Source: Pelagirhabdus alkalitolerans (lineage in GTDB: Bacteria; Bacillota; Bacilli; Bacillales; Amphibacillaceae). Taken from it: 64,000 nt of DNA. The stretch lies in the NCBI RefSeq assembly GCF_900096905.1, contig NZ_FMYI01000002.1, forward strand, positions 62,001 through 126,000, in the 5' to 3' direction. A program made the position numbers and the translations under genes. Below the pieces are notes generated by a model. That model saw nothing but the letters and a program-made list of their open reading frames with translations, had not been told where the DNA came from and did no database searches. Numbering within the stretch: the stretch's first letter is position 1; each line of letters opens with the position of its first letter. Positions 26,463 through 36,400 of this stretch are shown one piece after another.

Positions 26463-26918
26463 GTGTATTATTATTTATTAGCTATCATCATCATTGCGCT
26501 TGACCAAATGACGAAGCGATGGGTTGTTGTCAATATGGAATTGCGTGAAAGTATTCCAGTAATCGAGGATATTTTTTACATTACGTCACATCGAAATCCC
26601 GGTGCAGCGTGGGGGATTTTACAAGATCAGATGTATTTCTTTTATATTGTCACGATTATTGTGATCGGTGTTATTGTGTATTATATGACAAAATATGCGA
26701 AAGAAAATATGTGGATTGGTATAGGTCTAGGGCTTGTCTTAGGTGGTGCAATTGGTAATTTTATTGATCGATTAATCTATCAAGAAGTGGTTGATTTTCT
26801 AAATGTTTATATAGGTACATACAATTATCCAATATTTAATGTTGCGGATTCAGCACTCGTTGTAGGTGTCATCATTTTAGCCATATTAACGATTAAAGAT
26901 GAATTTATAAAAGGATGA
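26463..26918 (+). CDS. lspA: Lipoprotein signal peptidase (signal peptidase II)
   Basis: Integral membrane aspartic protease that removes signal peptides from diacylglyceryl prolipoproteins. Four membrane segments are seen, with the conserved ITSHRNPGAAWGIL block and the catalytic Asp residues in GNFIDR and FNVADS. The start is GTG 26463, 7 nt after GGAGG (26451-26455); the ATG at 26457 is too close to that site. In B. subtilis ylyA lies between ileS and lspA; it is absent here. 151 residues. Confidence 0.95.
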   Translation: MYYYLLAIIIIALDQMTKRWVVVNMELRESIPVIEDIFYITSHRNPGAAWGILQDQMYFFYIVTIIVIGVIVYYMTKYAKENMWIGIGLGLVLGGAIGNFIDRLIYQEVVDFLNVYIGTYNYPIFNVADSALVVGVIILAILTIKDEFIKG

Positions 26919-26923
26919 ATAAA

Positions 26924-27835
26924 ATGAATGAAAAAAATCAACTAGTCATTAACGCTTCACATCATAATAAAAGAATTGATAAAGTCATGAGTGAAGAACT
27001 GAATGACGTATCACGAGCACAAATTCAAAATTGGATTAAATCGGATCATTTATTGATCAACCAGCACTCGGTTAAAGCGAATTACAAATGTCAGTCTGGT
27101 GATATCGTAGAATGGGAAGTTCCTGAAGTGACCCCACTAGAAGCTAAAGCAGAATCAATGGATTTAGAGATTGTCTATGAAGATGAAGATTTACTCGTTG
27201 TAAACAAGCCAAAGGGTATGGTCGTTCATCCTTCAGCTGGGCATCCGGCAGGTACGCTTGTTAATGGTTTGCTTCACCATTGTCAAGATTTATCAGGGAT
27301 TAATGGTGTGATTCGACCAGGCATTGTCCACCGTATTGACAGAGATACAAGTGGTTTATTAATGGTTGCAAAAAATGATCAAGCGCATCAATCATTGGCT
27401 GAGCAATTGCAAAATAAAACAGTTAAACGTTCCTATATTGCTTTAGTACATGGTCAAATTGAACATGAATATGGAACGATCGATGCACCAATTGGAAGGG
27501 ATCCAAAAGATCGTCAGCGTATGGCGGTTATATCGGATGGTAAAGAAGCGCGTACACATTTTGAAGTGTTAGAACGGATTAAAGACGAATATACACTAGT
27601 GAATTGTGTGTTAGAGACGGGAAGAACCCATCAGATTAGAGTGCACATGAAATATATTGGATTCCCACTTGTTGGTGATCCAAAATATTCAATTCGAAAA
27701 ACCCTGGATATGAATGGTCAAGCTTTGCATGCGAAGACGATTGGATTTTATCATCCGCGAACGAAAGAATGGCTAGAATTTGAAGCAGAGCCGCCGGTGA
27801 TTTTTACAGAAACAATCGAAAAAATTAAATTATAG
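26924..27835 (+). CDS. ylyB: RluD-family 23S rRNA pseudouridine synthase (YlyB)
   Basis: Predicted pseudouridine synthase of the RluA/RluD group acting on 23S rRNA. An N-terminal S4-like RNA-binding domain (residues 1-75) is followed by the catalytic domain with the active-site Asp in HRIDRDTSGLLMVAKN and the C-terminal RTHQIRVHMKYIG motif. The start is placed at ATG 26924, 9 nt after AAGG; ATG 26915, which overlaps the lspA stop, directly abuts that site. The resulting 303 residues equal the B. subtilis protein. Confidence 0.92.
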   Translation: MNEKNQLVINASHHNKRIDKVMSEELNDVSRAQIQNWIKSDHLLINQHSVKANYKCQSGDIVEWEVPEVTPLEAKAESMDLEIVYEDEDLLVVNKPKGMVVHPSAGHPAGTLVNGLLHHCQDLSGINGVIRPGIVHRIDRDTSGLLMVAKNDQAHQSLAEQLQNKTVKRSYIALVHGQIEHEYGTIDAPIGRDPKDRQRMAVISDGKEARTHFEVLERIKDEYTLVNCVLETGRTHQIRVHMKYIGFPLVGDPKYSIRKTLDMNGQALHAKTIGFYHPRTKEWLEFEAEPPVIFTETIEKIKL

Positions 27836-27836
27836 G

Positions 27837-27865
27837 TTGACTTTATGTCAATTGTTTGGAATAAT
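27837..27865 (+). promoter_or_regulatory. Sigma-A promoter of the pyr operon
   Basis: TTGACT (27837-27842), 17 nt, AATAAT (27860-27865). It overlaps the end of the preceding gene by nothing and starts 2 nt after its stop codon. The transcript would begin near 27872, just upstream of the first PyrR site. Confidence 0.75.
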
Positions 27866-27883
27866 AAGTAGTAATTAAATAGC

Positions 27884-27987
27884 CTTTTAAAACAGTCCCG
27901 TGAGACTGAAAAGGAACGCTTATGTTTTAGTGGAGATACGTCTATCTAAATCCCTTTTCTTGTGTTGACGGAGAAAAGGGATTTTTT
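27884..27987 (+). promoter_or_regulatory. pyrR leader: PyrR-dependent attenuator upstream of pyrR
   Basis: The PyrR-binding loop AGTCCCGTGAGACT (27894-27907) fits the family motif and is flanked by CCTTTT/AAAAGG pairing. A terminator follows: TCCCTTTTCT (27951-27960) with AGAAAAGGGA (27972-27981) and six T. AAAAGGA downstream of the loop can pair with the terminator 5' arm as antiterminator. With UMP bound, PyrR should stabilise the binding loop and cause termination. Confidence 0.92.
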
Positions 27988-28062
27988 AATGCGTTTAAAA
28001 GGTTAGGTTAACTTAAGTAAAGGTGTGAGTCGAAAGAGATGTAAAAAAGGGGGGACACATCA

Positions 28063-28605
28063 ATGAAACAAAAAGCTGTCATTTTAGATCAAGCTGCCAT
28101 CAATCGAGCCCTAACGCGTATTGCTCATGAAATTTTAGAGCGACATAAAGGGGTTAGTGATCTTGTTCTCATTGGCATTAAGACAAGAGGCAAGCCGTTA
28201 GCTGAGCGCTTGCAACAAAAATTAAAATCAATTGAAGGTGTCGAAGTACCAATTGGTGAAATTGATATTACACTGTATCGTGATGATTTGACACATGTAT
28301 CTGACCATAAAGAAGCGACTGTCAGCCAAACAGACCTTCAAACAGATATTAATGGGAAGAAAATCATTCTAGTTGATGATGTCCTATATACAGGTCGAAC
28401 AGTTCGAGCGGGTATGGATGCTTTGATTGACTATGGACGCCCTGCACAAATTCAATTGGCTGTACTCGTTGACCGCGGTCACAAAGAATTACCAATTAAA
28501 GCAGATTATATTGGAAAAAACATCCCAACCTCACAAGATGAAGTAATTGTTGTCACACTTGATGAAACGGATGGAGACGATTTAGTCAGCATTTATGAAA
28601 CTTAA
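28063..28605 (+). CDS. pyrR: Pyrimidine operon attenuation protein / uracil phosphoribosyltransferase
   Basis: UMP-dependent RNA-binding attenuator of the pyr operon with accessory UPRTase activity. The PRPP-binding motif ILVDDVLYTGRTVRAG is intact (about residues 102-117) and the N-terminus MKQKAVILDQAAINRALTR split is typical. 180 residues, as usual. Two target sites lie at 27894 and 28633. ATG 28063 follows a strong GGGGGG-containing ribosome site. Confidence 0.97.
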   Translation: MKQKAVILDQAAINRALTRIAHEILERHKGVSDLVLIGIKTRGKPLAERLQQKLKSIEGVEVPIGEIDITLYRDDLTHVSDHKEATVSQTDLQTDINGKKIILVDDVLYTGRTVRAGMDALIDYGRPAQIQLAVLVDRGHKELPIKADYIGKNIPTSQDEVIVVTLDETDGDDLVSIYET

Positions 28606-28620
28606 TAACGAACAATAGTA

Positions 28621-28721
28621 AACCTTTAAAACAAGTCCCGTGAGGCTTGCAAGGTTGTACAGGGATACGTGTGTATGATGGACACGTCTACCTCTTTGCA
28701 ACGTTGCAAAGAGGTTTTTTT
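28621..28721 (+). promoter_or_regulatory. pyrP leader: PyrR-dependent attenuator between pyrR and pyrP
   Basis: AAGTCCCGTGAGGCTT (28633-28648) matches the PyrR-binding consensus. The terminator is a perfect stem CCTCTTTGCAA (28691-28701) with TTGCAAAGAGG (28704-28714), followed by seven T. GCAAGG after the binding loop can pair with the terminator 5' arm as antiterminator. Confidence 0.92.
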
Positions 28722-28764
28722 AATGCCAAAAATAAAAAGAGGCGAAAAATGAGGAGGAATTGAG

Positions 28765-30120
28765 ATGGAAAGATTAGATATGGTGATGGACATTCGAGAT
28801 GTCCCAAAAAAATCAAAATGGTTCATGTTAAGTTTACAGCACTTATTTGCAATGTTTGGTGCAACCGTTTTAGTACCATTTTTAACTGGATTACCACCTG
28901 CAGTTGCACTTATTTCAAGTGGTTCAGGAACGATTGCATATTTACTTGTGACAAAGGGTCAAATTCCGGCTTATCTTGGATCAAGTTTTGCATTTATTGC
29001 CCCTATTCAAACAGCCATTGCAGATGGTGGAGTACCAGCTGCCATGATGGGGAGTTTTATGGCAGGCTTAGCATATGGATTGATCGCGTTGTTAATTGGT
29101 AGTTTCGGATTAGATTGGGTTATGAAAGTTTTACCACCAATTGTTGTTGGTCCAGTTATCATTGTCATCGGACTCGGTCTTGCTCCTACAGCGATTGATA
29201 TGGCGATGAATGTTGATGGTGCCTACAGCGGTTCTCACTTTTCTGTGGCTATTTTAACGTTATTTGTCACGATTATTGGATCATTATTCTTCAAAGGATT
29301 TTTCGGACTTATTCCGATCCTAATTGGTATCGTCATTGGATATATTTACGCTCTTTATCTAGGAATTGTCGATACAGCAGGTATTGATGCGAGTTGGCAA
29401 GCTATTACTCAAAGTGGTTCGGTTGGTGAATTTTTCACTGCAATCTTCGTCATGCCAGACTTTGTCATTCCATTTGTTCATTACTCACCGACTGAAGTAT
29501 TCACTTGGAATTTAGCAGCCATTATGGTGCCTGTTGCCATTGTGACCGTGGCAGAACATATTGGCGATCAGATGGTTCTATCAAAAGTTGTCGGCCGTAA
29601 CTTCATTAAAAAACCAGGCTTACATCGTTCAATTTTAGGTGACGGTGTGGCGACATTAATTGCATCATTTTTAGGAGGACCACCCAATACAACGTATGGA
29701 GAAAATATTGGTGTACTAGCCATCACAAGAGTTTTTAGTGTGTTTGTAATTGGAGGCGCTGGTTTACTTGCGATTACGTTTGGATTTATCGGTATCATTT
29801 CAGAATTAATCACATCTATACCAACCCCTGTTATGGGAGGCGTATCGATCTTATTATTTGGTATTATCGCATCAAGTGGTATGAGAATGCTTGTCGATAA
29901 CCAAGTTGACTTAGGAAATAATCGAAATTTAATCATTGCATCTGTCATATTAGTTATTGGGATTGGAGAGGCACTTATTCGATTTTCAGTTTCAGGTGTT
30001 GAATTTGAAATATCAGGGATGGCTTTAGCAGCGATTATCGGTGTTATATTAAACCTTGTGTTACCTGGCAAAGAATCTGGTTATGGAAATGGGAAGATGT
30101 TCGAATCAGAAGAAGTCTAG
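28765..30120 (+). CDS. pyrP: Uracil permease
   Basis: Nucleobase:cation symporter-2 family uracil transporter in the membrane, with about 12-14 hydrophobic segments. Family blocks are visible: LQHLFAMFGATVLVPFLTGLPP split at the N-terminus, AEHIGDQMVLSKVVGRNF (substrate-site Glu/His region) and GGPPNTTYGENIGVLA. GAGGAGG precedes ATG 28765. Located between two attenuators in the pyr operon, it imports uracil for salvage by PyrR/Upp. Confidence 0.95.
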   Translation: MERLDMVMDIRDVPKKSKWFMLSLQHLFAMFGATVLVPFLTGLPPAVALISSGSGTIAYLLVTKGQIPAYLGSSFAFIAPIQTAIADGGVPAAMMGSFMAGLAYGLIALLIGSFGLDWVMKVLPPIVVGPVIIVIGLGLAPTAIDMAMNVDGAYSGSHFSVAILTLFVTIIGSLFFKGFFGLIPILIGIVIGYIYALYLGIVDTAGIDASWQAITQSGSVGEFFTAIFVMPDFVIPFVHYSPTEVFTWNLAAIMVPVAIVTVAEHIGDQMVLSKVVGRNFIKKPGLHRSILGDGVATLIASFLGGPPNTTYGENIGVLAITRVFSVFVIGGAGLLAITFGFIGIISELITSIPTPVMGGVSILLFGIIASSGMRMLVDNQVDLGNNRNLIIASVILVIGIGEALIRFSVSGVEFEISGMALAAIIGVILNLVLPGKESGYGNGKMFESEEV

Positions 30121-30121
30121 G

Positions 30122-30164
30122 GAGTCATAAGTTTATGAGACTAGCTTTTTAAGCTAGTCTTTTT
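30122..30164 (+). promoter_or_regulatory. Reduced attenuator / terminator between pyrP and pyrB
   Basis: A perfect terminator stem AGACTAGCTT (30138-30147) with AAGCTAGTCT (30151-30160) and following T tract lies 24 nt before pyrB. An overlapping upstream hairpin (AGTCATAA...TTATGAGACT, 30123-30142) shares the terminator 5' arm. The flanks AGTC and GAGACT recall the PyrR site, but the CCCGT loop residues are replaced. The B. subtilis third attenuator is a much longer leader. Confidence 0.6.
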
Positions 30165-30187
30165 ATAAAAAATGTGAGGTGATTAAT

Positions 30188-31135
30188 GTGGAAAATTTTG
30201 TGTCTATGAAATCTTTATCTAAGTCAGAGCTTTTACATTTAATCAAACGATCGGATGAAGTTGCTAATGGAACGAGTCAACAACAGAATCAAACGAAGCC
30301 ATTGTTTGTTGCTAATTTATTTTTTGAACCGAGTACACGAACGAAAATGAGTTTTGAGGTCGCAGAAAAAAATTTAGGCATGCATGTCCTAGACTTTCAT
30401 GCTGAAACCTCAAGTACTTTAAAAGGTGAATCAGTTTATGATACGGCTAAAACGTTTGAATCCATTGGTGCGGATGCATTAGTGATTCGTCACCCTGAAA
30501 AAGGTCAAGTTTCTCATATTGCCGAATCGATTAATATTCCAGTTATTAACGCTGGTGATGGTGCGGGTGAACATCCGACTCAATCATTACTAGATTTATA
30601 TACGATGTATCAAGAGTTTGGGTCTTTTAACGATCTAGATGTACTGATTGTTGGCGACATTGCTCATAGTCGCGTAGCTAAATCAAATGCATATGCTTTA
30701 CAAACTTTAGGAGCTAATGTTTATCTATCTTCTAAAGCAGATTGGCAAGATGAAACATTAGATTTTCCATATATAGATTTAGATGAAGGAATAAAACAGT
30801 GTGACGTCGCAATGTTTTTAAGAATTCAACTTGAGCGACACGAGAAAAAAGAATCGATTGAATCAACAGATTATTTGAAAAGATATGGATTAACAGTTGA
30901 ACGTGAAAGAAAAATGAGAAAGCATGCCATTATAATGCACCCTGCACCTGTAAATCGTGATGTAGAGATTGCAAGTGAATTAGTTGAATGCAAGCGCTCA
31001 AGAATCTTCAAGCAAATGGAAAATGGCGTCTATACACGCATGGCTGTTTTAGAAGCGTGTTTAAAAAAGGAGGAACCCAGTTATGGCACTCATTATCACA
31101 CGGTGTTTACACCAGCTAGAGCATCAATCAGCTAA
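30188..31135 (+). CDS. pyrB: Aspartate carbamoyltransferase catalytic subunit
   Basis: Second step of UMP synthesis: carbamoyl phosphate plus aspartate to carbamoyl aspartate. The carbamoyl-phosphate motif STRTK in FFEPSTRTKMSFE and the HPTQSLLDL and HPAPVNRDVE motifs are present. The start is GTG 30188, 9 nt after GAGG; GTG 30179 is in frame upstream. The protein continues past the usual family end with about 20 residues (EEPSYGTHYHTVFTPARASIS region), and its stop lies 53 nt inside pyrC, suggesting loss of the original stop codon. Confidence 0.95.
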   Translation: MENFVSMKSLSKSELLHLIKRSDEVANGTSQQQNQTKPLFVANLFFEPSTRTKMSFEVAEKNLGMHVLDFHAETSSTLKGESVYDTAKTFESIGADALVIRHPEKGQVSHIAESINIPVINAGDGAGEHPTQSLLDLYTMYQEFGSFNDLDVLIVGDIAHSRVAKSNAYALQTLGANVYLSSKADWQDETLDFPYIDLDEGIKQCDVAMFLRIQLERHEKKESIESTDYLKRYGLTVERERKMRKHAIIMHPAPVNRDVEIASELVECKRSRIFKQMENGVYTRMAVLEACLKKEEPSYGTHYHTVFTPARASIS

Positions 31136-32363
31136 AGAAGTCGATCTAAAAATAGAGAACGGTAAGATCGTTCAAATTCAGGATCATATAACACCAGATC
31201 CAAAAGATGAAGTAGTTGATGGTAAGGGCTATCATCTCGCACCAGGATTTGTCGATGTCCATGTTCATTTACGTGAGCCAGGTGGCGAGCATAAAGAAAC
31301 GATTAAGACAGGTACAAAAGCAGCGGCAAGAGGTGGCTATACAACGATTGCAGCCATGCCAAATACCAATCCTGTACCAGATAATAATCAGACGATTAAC
31401 CAAATACGTGAAAAAATCAAGCGAGATGCAAGCATTGATGTGTTACTGTACGGATCGATTACGAAAGAGCTAGACGGTGAACGACTTGTCGATTTTGACA
31501 AGATTGATCCGGATCACATTATGGCATTCACAGATGATGGCAAAGGGATTCAAACGTCACAAAAAATGCTAGATGCGATGAAAAAAGCGAAAAAGATGAA
31601 TAAAGCGATTGTGGCGCATTGCGAAGATAATACGTTAATTAATAATGGTTGTGTGCACCAAGGTTCTGTAAGTGAACGATTAGGTGTAAATGGAATCCCA
31701 TCTATTTGTGAATCAACCCAGATCGCAAGGGATGTGCTGTTAGCAGAAGCAACGAATTGTCATTATCATGTTTGTCATGTCAGCACAAAAGAATCGGTTC
31801 GAGTCATTAGAGATGCCAAGAAAGCAGGCATACATGTGACAGCCGAAGTCAGTCCACACCACCTTTTATTAAATGAAGATGACATTAAGGAGAAAGACAC
31901 GGATTTCAAGATGAATCCACCACTTCGAAGTAAACAAGACCAAGAAGCACTTTTAAAAGGTTTAAAAGATGGCACAATTGATTTCATTGCAACAGATCAT
32001 GCACCTCACGCTAAAGACGAGAAAGACCAACCGATTGAAAAGGCACCGTTTGGGATTGTCGGTTTAGAGACGGCATTTAGTCTGTTATACACACACCTTG
32101 TGTTAAAGAACCATTGCACTTTATCAGAACTTTATAACTGGCTGAGTGAAAAACCGGCTAATACGTTTGGGTTAAATAAAGGAACGATTGAAGAAGGTGT
32201 TGATGCTGATTTAGTTTTATTAGACTTAGAAAAGAACTATACGATCGACCGCACGGATTTTAAATCAAAAGGCCAAAATACCCCGTTTCATAGATGGGAA
32301 GTTACAGGACAACCCATCTTAACATTATGCAAAGGCAAAATTGCTTATCAGGAGGGAAACTAA
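31083..32363 (+). CDS. pyrC: Dihydroorotase
   Basis: Zinc amidohydrolase converting carbamoyl aspartate to dihydroorotate. The metal motif DVHVHLREPGGE, the HCED and CHVSTKES segments, the second-shell SPHH and the catalytic-Asp region IATDHAPH are all present. ATG 31083 follows AAGGAGGAACC inside the pyrB 3' end. 426 residues is normal. The stop codon overlaps the carA start (TAATG). Confidence 0.97.
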   Translation: MALIITRCLHQLEHQSAKEVDLKIENGKIVQIQDHITPDPKDEVVDGKGYHLAPGFVDVHVHLREPGGEHKETIKTGTKAAARGGYTTIAAMPNTNPVPDNNQTINQIREKIKRDASIDVLLYGSITKELDGERLVDFDKIDPDHIMAFTDDGKGIQTSQKMLDAMKKAKKMNKAIVAHCEDNTLINNGCVHQGSVSERLGVNGIPSICESTQIARDVLLAEATNCHYHVCHVSTKESVRVIRDAKKAGIHVTAEVSPHHLLLNEDDIKEKDTDFKMNPPLRSKQDQEALLKGLKDGTIDFIATDHAPHAKDEKDQPIEKAPFGIVGLETAFSLLYTHLVLKNHCTLSELYNWLSEKPANTFGLNKGTIEEGVDADLVLLDLEKNYTIDRTDFKSKGQNTPFHRWEVTGQPILTLCKGKIAYQEGN

Positions 32364-33454
32364 TGATCAGAGATTTAATTTTAGAAGATGGTACACTATT
32401 TACTGGACAAGCAATAGGCTCAACTGCATCTAGTCAAGGTGAAGTTGTCTTTAATACGGGGATGACCGGTTATCAAGAGATATTAACCGATCCTTCTTAT
32501 TGTGGTCAATTTGTGACGATGACCTATCCACTAATTGGAAACTACGGGATTAACTTAGCTGATTTTGAATCCATTGAACCTTCTATTCATGGATTGGTTG
32601 TTAAAGAGAGTTGTGATACGCCATCCAACTTCAGGTCAGAACAATCGGTTGATGCCTATTTAAAATCAAAAGAAATTCCTGGTATTGCAGAGATTGATAC
32701 ACGTTCATTAACCAAAATTATTCGTAAACATGGAACGATGCGAGCAATTCTAACTGAAGCCAGAGAAGAAGGGGATGTAGATGAGAACGCATTGGATTTT
32801 GCACCCTTTATGACAGACCAAGTGGAGCGAGTATCGACGAAGAATCCATATGTTGTTCCGGGTCGAGGACACCGAGTCGTCGTGATCGACTATGGGATGA
32901 AACATGGTATTTTAAGAGATTTAACAGAACGTCTTTGTCACATTATTGTCGTTCCGTATACATATACGACAGAAGAGATTCTAGCATTAAAACCAGACGG
33001 TATTATGCTAACGAATGGACCTGGGGATCCTAAGAACGTTCCAGAAGCGATTGAAGTCATTAAAGAATTACAAGGACATGCACCGATTTTTGGCATTTGC
33101 TTGGGTCATCAACTCATCGCTTTAGCAAACGGAGCCGATACAGAAAAAATGACATTTGGGCATCGTGGTTCGAATCATCCCGTTAAAGATCTTCATTTAA
33201 ATAAGACATTTATTACATCACAAAATCATGGTTACGCAGTTCGCCTAGGCTCTTTAGAAAACACGCATTTAGATCTAACTCATGTAGCGATTAATGATGA
33301 TTCCGTTGAAGGGGTTAAGCATAAAGATTATCCTGTCTTTTCTGTCCAATATCACCCAGAAAGTGCGCCGGGACCTGAAGATTCAGGCTATTTATTCGAT
33401 CAATTTATTGACCAGATCAAACAATACAAGCAGCACTCAAAGGAGGCTAAATAA
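32363..33454 (+). CDS. carA: Carbamoyl-phosphate synthase small (glutaminase) subunit
   Basis: Class I glutamine amidotransferase subunit that supplies ammonia to CarB; the pyrimidine-specific PyrAA in B. subtilis. The catalytic Cys is in FGICLGHQLIA and the His/Glu pair in VQYHPESAPGP. The start ATG 32363 overlaps the pyrC stop by 1 nt and follows GGAGGG; a longer in-frame reading from 32294 would lie inside pyrC. 363 residues against 364 in B. subtilis. Confidence 0.97.
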   Translation: MIRDLILEDGTLFTGQAIGSTASSQGEVVFNTGMTGYQEILTDPSYCGQFVTMTYPLIGNYGINLADFESIEPSIHGLVVKESCDTPSNFRSEQSVDAYLKSKEIPGIAEIDTRSLTKIIRKHGTMRAILTEAREEGDVDENALDFAPFMTDQVERVSTKNPYVVPGRGHRVVVIDYGMKHGILRDLTERLCHIIVVPYTYTTEEILALKPDGIMLTNGPGDPKNVPEAIEVIKELQGHAPIFGICLGHQLIALANGADTEKMTFGHRGSNHPVKDLHLNKTFITSQNHGYAVRLGSLENTHLDLTHVAINDDSVEGVKHKDYPVFSVQYHPESAPGPEDSGYLFDQFIDQIKQYKQHSKEAK

Positions 33455-36400
33455 TGCCGAAACGTGATGATATTAAAAAAATTCTAGTTATCGGATCAGG
33501 TCCAATTATTATCGGTCAAGCAGCAGAGTTTGATTATTCAGGCACTCAAGCATGCCAAGCATTAAAAGAAGAAGGGTACACCGTTATCTTGGCTAACTCG
33601 AACCCAGCAACGATTATGACCGATCATACGATTGCGGATACCGTTTATATGGAACCTCTAACTGTTGAATTTATGGCAAAAATTATTCGTAAAGAACGGC
33701 CAGATGCGATCTTGCCAACGTTAGGTGGACAAACAGGTCTTAACCTCGCTATGGCTCTAAAGGACAGTGGTGTCTTAGAACAATACCCAACAGAAATGCT
33801 CGGAACAAGTCTCGATGCGATTCAACTAGCAGAAGACCGAGAAGCATTTCGACAGCTGATGCATCAGTTAAATGAACCTGTTCCAGAAAGTCAAATTGTC
33901 AACACGGTTGACCAAGCGATTGATTTTTCAGAAACAATTGGTTTTCCTTTAATTGTTCGCCCGGCCTATACGTTAGGTGGAACAGGTGGGGGCATGTGTT
34001 ATAACCTAGATGAGTTAAAAGAAATCACACGAAATGGTCTTAGTTTATCACCTGTTAATCAATGTTTGATTGAAAAAAATATTGCAGGCTTTAAAGAAGT
34101 CGAATACGAAGTGATGCGTGATCATAATGACCAAGCAATTGTTGTATGTAATATGGAAAACATTGATCCGGTAGGTATTCATACTGGGGATTCGATTGTC
34201 GTTGCCCCGTCCCAAACTTTGAGTGACCGTGAATATCAATTGCTTAGAAACGCATCATTAAAGATTATTCGCGCACTTGAAATAGAAGGTGGATGTAATG
34301 TTCAACTAGCCATGGATCCAAATAGTTTTGACTACTATATTATTGAAGTGAATCCAAGGGTGAGCCGCTCATCAGCTCTTGCATCAAAAGCAACAGGTTA
34401 TCCAATTGCTAAAATTGCCGCTAAAATAGCTGTGGGGCTTACCTTAGATGAAATAAAAAACCCCATAACAAAAACAACGTATGCTGCTTTTGAGCCAGCG
34501 CTTGATTATGTTGTTACCAAGTTCCCACGTTTCCCGTTTGATAAGTTTATGAGTGGAAATCGCACACTCGGTACACAAATGAAGGCAACTGGCGAGGTCA
34601 TGGCAATCGGAAGAAACTTTGAAGAAGCGTTTTTAAAAGGGATCCGTTCACTTGATTTTAGCGGAGATGATTTTTACTTACCAGAACTTGAACCAGTTGA
34701 CAATCAAGAACTGCTAAATAGAGTTGAAAAAGCAGACGATCAACGTATTTTTATACTGGCTGAATTATTTAGACGTGGCTATTCAGAAGAGGATTTACAT
34801 GCTTGTACAAAAATCGATCATTTCTTTCTTGCCAAAATTCATAAGCTCATAACATATGAACAGAAGTTAAAAGAGACGCCATTTAATAAAACATTGCTGA
34901 CTGAAGCGAAACGTCTAGGTTTTTCAGATACGCAACTATCTCGCGTTCTAAATAAGTCAGAAGATGACCTCTATGATTATCGAAAAGAGAACGGGATCAT
35001 GCCTGTCTATAAAATGGTTGATACGTGCGCTGCTGAATTTGAATCTTTAACACCCTATTTCTACAGCAGTTATGAGAAAGAACAAGAATCTGTTCAATCA
35101 GAGAAAGAAAAAGTCCTCGTGATTGGTTCTGGCCCGATTCGAATTGGACAAGGGATCGAATTTGACTATGCAACGGTTCATTCTGTTCTTGCCTTAAAAG
35201 AAAGAGGCTATGAGGCAATTATTATGAACAGCAACCCTGAAACAGTCTCAACCGACTTTAGTGTATCTGACAAGCTTTACTTTGAACCGTTAACCCTCGA
35301 GGACTGTATGCATGTCATTGAACATGAAAACCCTGTAGGCGTTATTGTTCAATTTGGTGGACAGACATCCATTAATTTAGCAGAAGGGCTTCAAAGACGA
35401 GGCGTTAATATTTTAGGAACGTCACTAGAGGCGACTGACAGATGTGAGGATCGGGATAAATTTGAACAAATGCTCACACAACTCCAGATCCCCCAGCCTA
35501 AAGGGGAAAGTGTGATCGACATTTCTGAGGCGAAAGAAACAGCGGAGAGAATAGGTTTTCCAGTGCTTGTTAGACCTTCTTACGTCATTGGTGGGAGCCA
35601 AATGGAAATTGTATATGATCAAGATGAATTGCAGCATTACCTTAAAAAGACAACACACATCAAACGTAAACACCCTGTCTTAATTGATAAATACTTAACC
35701 GGTATTGAAGTAGAAGTCGATGCGATCAGTGATGGAGAAACGACGATTATTCCAGGGATTATGGAACACATTGAAAGAGCCGGTGTACACTCAGGTGACT
35801 CGATTGCTGTCTATCCAACACAACGGATTAAGCAAGTTGTAAAAGATGAGATTATCAAAACAACGATCAAAATTGCAGAGTATTTACAGGTTAAAGGGTT
35901 AATTAATATTCAATTCGTTATTCACAAAGATAAAGTTTACTGTTTAGAAGTAAACCCTAGAGCGAGTCGGACGATTCCGTTTTTAAGTAAAATAACTGGT
36001 GTGACAATGGCAAACATTGCAACGAGAGCCATCATGGGTGAAAAGTTAGAAAGCTTAGGACATACAAGTGGTCTACTAGAAGAAGCCGATCATGTATCAG
36101 TAAAAGTGCCAGTGTTTTCATTTGAAAAGCTAAAAAGTGTGGACACGATTCTAGGACCTGAGATGAAATCAACAGGTGAAACGATTGGGCGAGATCAAAC
36201 ATTAAGTAAAGCGTTGTTCAAAGGTTTGACAGCTTCCGGCTTAAATATCCCATTTGAAGGATCTGTTTTAATGACGGTTGCGGATAAAGATAAAGAAGAG
36301 GCTTTAGAGATTGCCAAGCGTTTTGAAACATTAGGATTTGACTTATATGCAACATCAGGCACGGCGGACTATCTAAAATCAAATCATATTAAAGTTACTG

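Noticed and set aside
29568..30071. 167-codon open frame on the - strand
   Set aside because: Antisense to pyrP in the codon-mirror frame; Ile/Pro/Thr-rich composition typical of such shadows.
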